Assembly (NCBI RefSeq): GCF_000372725.1
Contig: NW_005198529.1
Coordinates: forward strand, 9,597-55,228
Source: Emiliania huxleyi CCMP1516
Lineage: Eukaryota > Haptophyta > Isochrysidales > Noelaerhabdaceae
Length of the DNA stretch: 45,632 bases
Direction of reading: 5' to 3'
The position numbers and the translations under genes are program-made. Below the pieces are notes generated by a model. It had not been told where the DNA came from and did no database searches. It worked only from the letters and a program-made list of their open reading frames with translations. Of this stretch, positions 37,520 to 45,632 are shown piece after piece (positions within the stretch are counted from its first letter, which is position 1; each line of letters starts with the position of its first letter).

Positions 37520-40500
37520 TCAGCAAAGCTTGAGGTGCTGCTCCAACTGCGCCACCTTGTCGACAAACCCTCGGTCAACCAGGGTGATGCCGAGCGCCGC
37601 AGCGGCGCCGCGAGCCGTGTCGGGGAGGCTGGGGCCCGGCTCCATCCCGATCGCCTCGCAGATGCGCCCGAGTCGAGACGGCAAGGATCCCCGACGCGTC
37701 GCTCGAATGACGTCGTTGACGCCTGCTGGCGGCGCCGTTGGCATCGCGACCGTCTCTCCCACGTCCAGCCCTCCCTCGATCGCGCACGCCACCCAAACGG
37801 CGTGCGCTGCCTCTGCCGCCTCCCTCGCTGCGGCCGCCGTCGCTGCCGCCGCCCTCGACGCGAGCGCCTTGGCCTTGCTTGCCGCCGCAGTCTTGGCCGC
37901 CGCCGCCGCCGCCGCCTCATCCACCCCTGCCTTCGCCTCATCTTCCTCCGCCGTAGCCACCAGTCTCGCCGCTAGACTAGCACAAGCCTTTGCTCTCCGC
38001 CAACTGCGCCTTCGCCGCCGCCTCGGCTTCCGCCTGCGCACGCTGCGCATGAGCCTTCTCTCCGTCGACCGCCGCCGCCGCGCGCGCCTCTGCCTCGGCC
38101 GCTCGCTGAGCCACCTTCTCTGCCTCGACGACGGCTCTTGCCACCGCCTCGACCTCAGCGGCCGCCCTCGTCGCCTCCGCCTCGGCCAGCCGGTCCGCCT
38201 CTTTACGCGCCTGTTGCGGCGGCTCGCTTGCGGCATCGGACGCCGCGCAAGCCTCGACCTCGGCAAACGCCTGCTCCTCCGCCTCGCGCCTCGCCTCGTC
38301 GTCCAGCCTCGCCCTCTCCTCTTGCGCCGCCTGCACCGCTGCCAACTCCGCCTCTACCGCCCTCAACTCCGCCGCCTCCGCCGCTGCTCGACCGGCCGCC
38401 TCGCGCTCCAGCTGCTCGCGCCTCGCCTGATCCTCGGCTGCAGCCTTTGCCTCGCGCTCAGCCGCAAGCTCAGCTGCGAGCGCCTCGGCCTTCTCCTTCC
38501 GCTCGCGTTCTGCGGCCGCGGCGCGCTTCTCGCGCTCCTTCTCCAGCGCAAAAGCGGACGGCGTCTTCTTCCCCGCCTTCTTCTTCTGCTTGGCCGCCTC
38601 CTTGGCCTCCTTCTGATCCTCCAGCCGTGCGCGCCGCTTCGCCTCTGCCTCTCTCGCCCGCCTCGCCGCAGCCTCCTCCCTCTGCCGCGCCGCAGCCGCC
38701 TCGTCTGCCTTGCGAGCCGCAAGCGCTTCCCGCTGCGCCTCTCGCTCTGCAGCCTCGGCCGACGAGCGCTCCGCCGTCCTCGCTCGCTGCGCCGCCTCCG
38801 CCGCAGCGCGGTCGGCGGCAAGCTTCGCCGCGGTCTCGGCGGCGATGGCGCGCCGCTTCTCCTCGAGGGCGGCAGCGACCGCCGCCCGCCGCTCCTCGAC
38901 CGCCGACCGCCGCTCCTCGACCGCCGCCCGCCGCTCCTCGTCCGCTGCCCGCTTGGCCGCCTCCTTCGCCGCCGCCTCGGTACGCCGCACCGCCGCCTCA
39001 ATTGCCTCCTTCGCCACCGCCTCGGCCGCCGCATGCTCCTCGAGGGCGCGCACGCACTCGGCGCGGCGGCCCTTGTGCTTGGCAATCTGCAGCGCAGTCT
39101 TGCCGCCCGCGTCGCATACCGCCGTGTCTGCGCCCGCCCGCAGCAGGCGGAGCACAACGGCGGGGCGGTTCCAGTAGGCGGCGGCAAACAGCGCGGTTTC
39201 GCCGTCGCTGTCCTGCAGGTCGATCTCCGCGCCGTGCCGAATCAGACAATCGACCACCCGCTCGTGGCCTCCGCCAGCGGCGCCCATCAGCGCGGTCCAG
39301 CCGTTGCTGCCAAGCAGGTTGATCTCCGCGCCGTGCCGAATCAGACAATCGACAACCCGCTCATGACCGTTGCCGGCGGCGTCCATCAGCGCGGTGTCAC
39401 CGTTGTCTTCCTTCTGGTTGATCTCCGCGCCGTGCCGAATCAGCAGGTCAACCAGCCGCTCGTGGCCTTGGCAGGCGGCGTACATCAGCGCGGTGTTGCC
39501 GTCGCTGTTCAGAAGGTCGACCTCCGCGCCGTGCCGCAGCAGCAAGCCGGCCACACGCTCGTGGCCGTAGCGGGCGGCGCTCATCAGCAGCGTGAAGGCA
39601 CCCGTGTCGTCTTTCTCGAACGTCGCGTCGACCAGCCCGCCGCCATCAAGCCACGCCAGCACCGCCGCCTCGTCGCCTCGCCCAGCTGCCGCGACGACCT
39701 CATCGGTGGCTTGGCACAGCTTGTCCGGCTGCACTCGCACGCACTCGGCGCTGCCCTCGAGCGCCACCACGTACCGCCCGCCCTCGAAGCTCCATGCCAC
39801 GCCGCGCTGGCCGTTCAGCTCGGGGCGGTCCGAGAGCCCACCGAGCACGACTCGCTGCCCGAGCAGCGGCGCGTCCACAGCTGCCGCTGCCGCGCCCGAG
39901 GAAGCGCCGCCCGCCCTTGCTCGGCCCTCTGCAGCCGCCGTCGCTGCCGCCGCCTCGCGCCGCGCCGCCTCCGCCTCCTCAGAGAAGATCTTGACGCACT
40001 CGGCGTGGCCCCTCTCCTTGGCCATCTGCAGCGCCGTACGCCCGCCCGAGGTGCGCGCCGCCGTGTCAGCGCCAGCCCGCAGCAAGCAGAGCACGACGGC
40101 GGAGTGGCCCTTCTGGCACGCGACGTGCAGCGGCGTGAAGCCGCGGCCTGTGGCTTGGTCGGCCGCCGCGCCAGCCTCGAGAAGCAGCCGGACGATGTCG
40201 AGGCGGCCGTTCAGGCACGCGACGTACAGCGGCGTGGCGCCGTTGGCGTTGGCTTGGTTGACCGCGGCGCTGGCCTCGAGAAGCATCCGAACGCACTCGA
40301 GCTGGCCGTTCTGGCACGCAATGTACAGCGGCGTGGCGCCGTTGTTCTTGGCTTGGTTGACCGCCGCGCTGGCCTCGAGAAGCAGCCGAACGCACTCGAG
40401 TTGGCCCTCTTGGCACGCGATGAACAGTGGCGTCGCGCCGCTGTTCCTGGCTTGGTTGATCGCCGCGCTGGCGCCGAGGAGCAGCCGGGCGCACTCGAGC

Positions 40501-40874
40501 TGGCCCTGCTGGCACGCCATGAACAGCGGCGTGGCGCCGGTGTCCTTGGCTTGGTCGGCGTCAGCGTTGGCGCCGAGAAGCAGCCGCACGCACTCGAGGT
40601 GGCCCTCCTGGCACGCGATGGCCAGCGCGGTGGAGCCGCCGCCGGTCGTCGCCCCCACGCTCGCGCCGCTCTCGAGCAGCAGCCGCACGGCGTCGGCCTG
40701 CCCGTGCCGAGCGGCCCAGGTGAGCAGCGTGAAGTGGTTCTGGGCCTCGAGCCGCGCGTCGAGCAGGGCCGTGAGCGCCGCGCCGCGCGTCCGCCCGGCG
40801 AGGAGGGCGCGCAGCGAGGTCAAGTCGCCCCGGCGCAGGTCGGCGAGCACGAACGGGCTGATGGCGCCGCTCAT
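37520..40874 (-). CDS. Ankyrin-repeat / coiled-coil protein, frame break near the C-terminus
   Basis: The main ORF (40874-37977) codes for 965 aa: a unique start (M-S-G-A-I-S-P-F-V-L-A-D-L-R-R-G-D), about eight ankyrin repeats, the module L-L-G-Q-R-V-V-L-G-G-L...L-N-G-Q-R-G-V-A also found in the 19666 protein, five more ankyrin repeats (G-H-E-R-V-V-D-C-L-I-R-H-G-A-E-I) and a coiled coil of about 370 residues. The ORF stops at S-K-G-L-C, but another frame continues with the same coiled-coil style (L-A-A-R-L-V-A-T-A-E-E-D-E) and then a globular tail (R-I-C-E-A-I-G-M-E-P-G-P-S-L-P, L-V-D-R-G-F-V-D-K-V-A-Q-L) to a stop at 37520. A one-base shift or a very small intron near 37985 would join them. 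No U-box. A scaffold role is inferred. Confidence 0.8.
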
Positions 40875-41020
40875 GGGGGCAATTGATTTCCCCCCCTCAT
40901 AGCGAAGAAGAATTTTATTTGCGATAGGAGTGAAACGATGCTCGTGGCTAGATGAAGAAATCTTACATTCGTTTGCTCGCTCTCGAGGTCTCGGCAGCCG
41001 AAACGAAGGGGGGGAAGGAA

Positions 41021-44000
41021 ATGTGGCCTCTTCGAGCTGGTCGAGCCTCGCGAGCCTCCCACAGCTCGTGGCTAGCCAAGCCTCGCCTCCCGCTCGTCGC
41101 CCGCCGCTCGCTGTCGGCCGCGGTGGCCAAGCCTCGCCTCCCGTTCGAGGGCGTCCGCGTGCTCGAGAAGGCCAACCTCCTCTCTGGCCGACTCACGGGA
41201 CTGCTTTTCGCCGATCAGGGCGCCGAGGTCCTTGTCATCGACCCAAAGGAGGGTGGCAGCGTTGACTCGTACCTCAACCGCAACAAGATCGCAGTTCGCG
41301 CCTCTGACGTCGAGCCGTCCTCAGCCGACATCATCCTCGTCGACGGAGCCGACGCCTCGCTCGCGCGCCTGCCTCACCAGGTTCTGATGCGCACCGTCGC
41401 CGCGCTGCCGGGCGACGAGCGGTTCGGCCACCTGCCTGACGACGTCGACGAGGACTACCTGAGCGCGCTCACCGGCCTCGTCCACATCACTGGCATCGGC
41501 AGTGCTCAGCGCCTCTCTTCACGCCTCTGGCGCTGAACAGGCTTCTTCACGGACATGGACATGATGGGCTGGCTCGACCGGCCGGTGACGTACACGCCGC
41601 TCCAGCTCTGCTCCATCTACGCGGGCGTGATTGGGGCGAACGCCTGCGCGGCGGCGCTGCTCGACCGCCTCCGGTGCGGGCAGGGGCGCGAGATCCACGC
41701 CTCTCGTATCGCGGGCGGGCTCTCCGCCATCGGAGCGGCTTCTGCCTTTGCGACGTGGGGGATGGCTGTGGACGGCGCCTCTTAGCACCCGCCGCTGTGG
41801 ATAGGTGCCCTCTGCCTCAAGCAGCGAGGCTTGCCTCCCCATCTCGACCCAGTGCCAGCTATCTACAAGAGCTCGGCCCACCCTTCTCGCCGAGCGGAAG
41901 GCGTGCTGTGCTGTATCCCGTTATGAGCCACACCCGCCCACCCCTAGGCGGACATCCTCGCCAAGCGGAGAGGGATCGAGCCATCGGAGCTGGACGCGTA
42001 CAAGCAGGCTGCCATCTCGGACCCGGCGAAGCAGGCAGCTTGGCTGGCCCTCGTTGCCGTGAAGAGCTCTTCACAGCTGGCCTGAGGTGTCTCTCTCTGT
42101 GGGGAGCAGGCGTGGCTCTTCCAGCGGCTCTACCCCTTCATGGCCCCTTACAAGTGCAGCGACGGCGAGTTTGGCCATACCTCGCCATACCTCGGCCACA
42201 CTTTGGCCACACCTCGGCCACACTTCGGCCACAACTCGGCCACACTTCGGCCACAACTCGGCCACAACTCGGCCACAACTCGGCCGCACTGCGGACAGGC
42301 GAGTGGATCCTTCCGATGGCAACCTTCAACCGGCGCCTCGCGACGGGCCACCGCCGCTCTGCCTCCGCTCTCCGCGCTGCGAGCGCCGCGCTCTTCACAG
42401 CTGCGGCTGTGAACAGGCTACTGTGCGTACCTTGGCTTTGCCGACGACGTGTCCGCCTTCGGCATCGTCGACAGAGACCCGTACGACCCCGCCTCCGCCC
42501 CGTTCGACGACCGCAACCTCGCGCTGCCGATCGGCTTCAACTTCCCGTCATCCTGCAAGGCGGCGCACAGAAACCTCTGCTTGAGCTCGGCTGTAGCTCG
42601 GCTGCATCTCCGCTGCATCTCGTCAGCCTTTCCCCTCCCCCCCGCAAGGTGGCGGAGCTGTTCGAAGCCAAGTTTCTCCAGAAGACGGCGCGAGAGATAG
42701 CCGAGATGCGGCCATGATGGAGCCGTATCTCTCTTCACAGCTCGGTCGTGTGAGCAGGCGCTGGAGTGGGAGGCGGAGCTCGAGGCCGCCGGTCTTCCGT
42801 GCGCTGTAATCCAGACGTGGGAGGCGTGGATGCGCGACCCCGACGCTCGCGCTGCGCGCATCTTTGCGGAGGTGGGAGGGGAGGTGCAGCTGGGGCGCGC
42901 CGCGTGGGTCAAGTCGGCAGGCATCGACCTCGGCTAGATCTCGGCTCCACTTCGGCTATATCTCGGCCATATCTCGGCCCGTCCATGGCAGGCGAGTACC
43001 CAGACTTGCAGCCGATGGTGGATGGTGCGGCTGCCGTCGCGCGGGACCGAGCCGCGCCTCCGCCCGCCGCCACCGCCCCCCCGAGGCAGCGCCCTCTCGA
43101 GGGTTTCGTGATCTGCGACTTCGCGAATGTCCTCGCCCCGAGCCGCTTGCGCCGCCCTGCCGCAGGAGCGGCGTCTCCTCACTAGTCGGCTGTGAGCAGG
43201 TGATCGCCGGCCCTGCTTGCGGCCGGATGCTCGCCGAGCTCGGAGCGACCGTCTACAAGCTCGGTCCGGGCGTGCCGCAGCATGGTTCCATCCGCGCGTC
43301 GTTGCAGCTGCACCAGTGGCCGTCTCCTTGAGCCGTCTCCTTGAGCCGTAGGGCCGATGGTGATGATGGTGTGGCAGGCGGAGCTGCATCAAGGGAAGCA
43401 CTCGATCATCCTCGACGCGAAGAAGGTAGAGGCGCGTGAGGTGATCCAGCGGGCGATCAAGGCGGCGGACGTGGTCTTGGTGAACAAGATGGACAACCAG
43501 CTCGTCAGCCTGGGGCTGAACCGCGAAGCCCTCGACGTCGCCAACCGAAAGGCGATCCCGCGGCAGCCTCAAGCCACGGCTGCACCTCGGCTGCACCTCG
43601 GCTGCACCTCGGCTGCACCTCGGCTGCACCTCGGCTGCACCTCGGCTGCACCTCGGCTGCACCTCGGCTGTAACTCCGGAAGGCGATCTTGCTGCAGCTC
43701 AAATCGCACCAAGGGGAGCGGTACACGCGCAAGAGCAACTGGAACGGGCGGCCCCCTCTCCCGCGCCGCACGCGTGGCGGCAGCTGCGGCCCCTTGACAC
43801 GCGGACCCGGCGTGAGCAGGTACGACCCCGCGCTGCAGGGCAAGACCGGGCTGATGACGCGCTTCGGGCCGCACGACCCCGCCGCCGTCGCTCGGGAGGG
43901 CGCGGGCGCGGGCGTGCCCAATTTCCACGGCGTCGCTTCGTGTGTCGACTACCTCACCGGGTCCTGCCCGGGCCGGCCTCCCGGCACCTCCGCTGCCCCT

Positions 44001-44752
44001 CCGCCGCACCGCTGCCCCTCCAATGATGTAGGTACATGGCGGCGTGGGCCGGCCTCGCCGCGCTCTACTCACGAGAGGTGCGGGGCGGGGAGCAGGGTGA
44101 CTGGGCGGTGACCTCGCTCGCGGTGTGCGCGAGCCTCACCCAGCTGACGCTGCAGCGTGGCGAGCCGCCGCCGTCGGCGGTCGGGCATGACGCGACGGGC
44201 ATGACGCCGCACAAGCGCGTCTTCCCCGTGGCGGGCGGCAGGTTCATCTACGGACAGGCGCCCGAGGCGTGCGACGTGCGCGAGCTAGCGGCGACGCTCT
44301 CCTCACTGGAGAGCGACGCCGCCATCGCGCACTTTGAGAACGCGCTGGGAGGCGCGCTCGCGGTGCCCGTCCTCACGGTGCAGGAGATCGCTGCCCTCTG
44401 CTCTGACGGCGGGAGCAAGACAGCCAACTTCACGCGCAAGCGAGGCGAGTCCGGGTGGGAGGTGGAGACCTGGGAGCCCACCTGGTTCTGCTTCGACGGG
44501 GCGCCGCTCAGCTGCGCCCGGCCGCCCGCCTTCGCCGGCGCTGACGCGCCGCAGGTCCTCGCGGCGCTCGGTTACTCGCCAGGCGAGGTCCTCGGCCTGA
44601 AGCAGTCACGCGCGGTCGTGCCAACCTCCTGGTACGCGTGGGCCGACGAGCCGCCTCGCGAGCCGTTGTCCAGCCCCGTCCCTCCCTCCGTGACAGCAGC
44701 ACACAACGTCCCGGCTAGGGACCTGGAGTTGCTAAAGGAGGGGCTGGAGTGA
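41021..44752 (+). CDS. Tandem-domain CaiB/BaiF (class III) CoA-transferase family protein
   Basis: Fifteen exons (41021-41498, 41541-41774, 41805-41875, 41948-42058, 42107-42164, 42299-42334, 42417-42559, 42649-42687, 42758-42920, 42992-43134, 43200-43284, 43352-43551, 43683-43747, 43820-43960, 44032-44752) join in phase to 895 aa. Class III transferases move CoA between carboxylic acids. Domain 1 starts F-E-G-V-R-V-L-E and G-L-L-F-A-D-Q-G-A-E-V-L-V-I-D-P; T-Y-T-P-L-Q-L-C-S-I-Y-A-G-V and H-L-D-P-V-P-A-I-Y-K follow. Domain 2 starts L-E-G-F-V-I-C-D-F-A-N-V-L and P-A-C-G-R-M-L-A-E-L-G-A-T-V-Y-K-L-G-P. The first 40 aa (W-P-L-R-A-G-R-A-S-R-A-S) look like a mitochondrial targeting peptide. The start could be an in-frame ATG at 40952. 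Eleven of 14 introns have GC donors. The CoA donor and acceptor are unknown. Confidence 0.8.
41499..41540 (+). other. Introner-like intron 1 of CaiB gene (42 nt)
   Basis: GC donor; contains CTCTTCAC and a 3' hairpin TTCACGCC-TCT-GGCGCTGAA directly before CAG. Splicing gives I-T-G-I-G-F-F-T-D-M-D in phase. Confidence 0.6.
41775..41804 (+). other. Predicted 30-nt intron 2 of CaiB gene
   Basis: Starts GCGCCTCTTAGC and ends TGTGGATAG. The bases across the donor (GGCGCCTCT) resemble those across the acceptor (GGTGCCCTCT). Reading through gives a stop (TAG); removal gives V-D-G-A-L-C-L-K-Q in phase. Confidence 0.5.
42059..42106 (+). other. Introner-like intron 4 with 16-bp palindrome
   Basis: GT-AG, 48 nt. 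It starts with the perfect palindrome GTGAAGAGCTCTTCAC, whose right half is the CTCTTCAC core, followed by AGCTGG and a GGAGCAG acceptor. Confidence 0.6.
42165..42298 (+). repeat. Intron 5 with 11-bp GGCCACACTTC array
   Basis: GC donor. The array (about 42172-42292, 11 units of type GGCCACAACTC) fills the intron. GGCGAGT occurs across both donor and acceptor. Splicing gives C-S-D-G-E-W-I-L-P-M in phase. Confidence 0.75.
42335..42416 (+). other. Introner-like intron 6 with near-perfect 3' hairpin
   Basis: The last 26 nt are CTCTTCACAGC-TGCG-GCTGTGAACAG: an 8-bp stem (TTCACAGC/GCTGTGAA) right at the acceptor. GC donor. Splicing gives F-N-R-R-Y-C-A-Y-L-G in phase. Confidence 0.65.
42560..42648 (+). 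repeat. Intron 7 with short 11-bp CTCGGCTGCAT array
   Basis: GC donor. Three or four units of CTCGGCTGYAK at about 42580-42625. GCAAGGCGGCG at the donor resembles GCAAGGTGGCG at the acceptor. Confidence 0.65.
42688..42757 (+). other. Introner-like intron 8
   Basis: GC donor (ACG|GCGCGA) and acceptor GAGCAG|GCGCTG. CTCTTCACA...TGTGAGCAG at the 3' end pairs as TCACA/TGTGA. Splicing gives L-Q-K-T-A-L-E-W-E-A-E-L. Confidence 0.6.
42921..42991 (+). repeat. Intron 9 with 11-bp CTCGGCTAGAT array
   Basis: GC donor; five units (CTCGGCTAGAT, CTCGGCTCCAC, TTCGGCTATAT, CTCGGCCATAT, CTCGGCCCGTC). GGCAGGC occurs at both ends. Splicing gives V-K-S-A-G-E-Y-P-D-L in phase. Confidence 0.7.
43135..43199 (+). 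other. Introner-like intron 10
   Basis: GC donor. The 3' end CTCCTCAC...GTGAGCAG pairs as CTCAC/GTGAG. Splicing restores the domain-2 motif D-F-A-N-V-L-V-I-A-G-P-A-C-G-R-M-L. Confidence 0.6.
43552..43682 (+). repeat. Intron 12 with 11-bp CTCGGCTGCAC array and duplicated junction
   Basis: About nine nearly perfect CTCGGCTGCAC units (43574-43675). CGAAAGGCGATC at the donor and CGGAAGGCGATC at the acceptor are the same exon edge twice; both GC and AG come from the copies. Splicing gives N-R-K-A-I-L-L-Q-L-K in phase. Confidence 0.75.
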
Positions 44753-45632
44753 GGGTTGGACTAGAGGGAATTAGATGGAGCGTCGGGGCATGTGCATGAG
44801 TACAGTACGTCACACAATTTGGCATTTGTCTCATTAGAGATACTCTAGGCTTGCAAACCAGCTGAAACGTAAACTGTATTTTTGTTGAGCGAGATCAGCA
44901 TGTGCGCAATCCAAATCACTTTCATGGCTGCCCCCTCTTGTTTTCCTGTTTTCCAAAACGCCCGGGCGCCCGGGCCCGCCCGCGGCCTTGGGCGGCCCCG
45001 GCCCCCGCAGATCCAGAGAGATGGTGAGATCAAAACGGGCGAACAGGTGAGACGTCTCTGTCTCACGGGTGTTTCGTCCCTGTCTCAACGCTGTGCCACA
45101 AATGCGTCTCAGTAATGTCTCACGGACTCTCACCGATCTCTGCGTTGTCTCAGCCTGGTCACAGCAATAGTCTCACTTTGTCTCAAGGATGTCACACACA
45201 CGGCACAGTCACCTTCAGAGACGTGTTTGAGACACCAGTGAGACAAATGTTCACCCCTGCTGTGTGACACTGTCGTCTCTACTACGTCTCGTCATTTCAT
45301 CTCAGAGCGTCTCACACTCGTCTCACGGTGAACAAGCGGCAATCCTCGTCTCACTCGGTCTCACAACGGCATAGTTGCTGCGCCAAGGAGCGCGACTCGT
45401 CTCACTTGCTTCTGAGACTGTGCTGAGCCACGGCGTGATGAGACACGGCGCAGAACGGGTGTGAGACGCCACAAGCCGCTGCCGTTGTCAGATACCATCT
45501 TACCATGCCATGAGCCAACCTGAGACGCAATCGTGAGACATTGGCGGGAGAGTCGAGACTATAGGCTGCGTCGTCTTTGCTAGCCAGTTGTAGCGCGGTC
45601 GGCAGAGGGGTGAGGGCGGCGACAGCATGGGT
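44753..45632. repeat. Non-coding tract enriched in GTCTCA / TGAGAC hexamers
   Basis: From about 45030 to 45560 the hexamer GTCTCA or its complement appears about 20 times in roughly 530 bp, at irregular distances, first mostly as GTCTCA and then mostly as TGAGAC. No ORF with family features crosses it. The first 280 bp should contain the 3' end of the CaiB gene. Confidence 0.7.

Noticed and set aside
37530..40902. Plus-strand ORFs of 1118 and 436 codons
   Set aside because: Antisense shadows of ankyrin gene 3, whose GC-rich codons leave the opposite strand open; the minus frame has the ankyrin consensus.
41775..41804. Premature stop making the CaiB gene a pseudogene
   Set aside because: All 15 exons join in phase and all family motifs are kept, so a small intron explains the stop better; transcript proof is lacking.

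Overview
The window looks like nuclear DNA of a photosynthetic eukaryotic alga, most probably a haptophyte (Emiliania/Gephyrocapsa- or Chrysochromulina-like); this is an inference. The evidence is very GC-rich coding DNA, genes split by many short introns whose 5' splice site is more often GC than GT, a protein with a signal-peptide plus twin-arginine leader typical of a thylakoid-lumen protein, a P3A-type proton pump, a meiotic HOP2 gene, and large intronless ankyrin and F-box/RCC1 proteins of the kind that are multicopy in haptophytes. No ribosomal RNA, tRNA, CRISPR or operon structure was seen.

Layout, left to right. 0-6.5 kb: a 59-nt foldback, a 5-exon 2OG-Fe(II) oxygenase (-), 12-bp and 10-bp minisatellites, a frame-broken coding relic (-), a complete 7-exon uracil phosphoribosyltransferase (+), and a small acidic hypothetical protein (+). 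6.5-8.8 kb: simple repeats. 8.8-13.9 kb: HOP2 (+, 7 exons) and a plasma-membrane H+-ATPase (-, 3 exons). 14-17 kb: dispersed repeats and a 1.7-kb inverted-repeat (foldback) element. 17.1-22.7 kb: a thylakoid-lumen-type protein (-), an ankyrin pseudogene cut short by a dispersed repeat, copia retrotransposon remnants, and a 1007-aa ankyrin/U-box protein (+). 22.7-26.4 kb: minisatellites, poly-G tracts, dispersed repeats and a gag-like proline-rich ORF (-). 26.4-30.7 kb: an about 15-16 exon membrane/TPR-like/START-domain gene (+). 30.8-37.2 kb: two paralogous F-box/RCC1 genes (+) around a 6-exon secreted serine beta-lactamase-like gene (-). 37.5-44.8 kb: a third ankyrin protein (-) and a 15-exon tandem-domain CaiB/BaiF (class III CoA-transferase) gene (+). 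44.8-45.6 kb: a non-coding tract packed with GTCTCA/TGAGAC hexamers.

The genes do not form one pathway. What unites the window is intron biology. In 52 introns that I could place with consistent codon phase, about 32 use GC donors. Many introns start with a copy of the sequence that begins the next exon, so a duplicated AG|GC supplies one or both splice sites. Several of these carry 10-11 bp tandem arrays, and a second set shares a CTCTTCAC...GTGARCAG hairpin at the 3' splice site. I read this as active or recent intron gain by local duplication and by an introner-like element, and it is the most interesting content here. All exon models were built by hand from reading frame, phase and family similarity, without transcripts.
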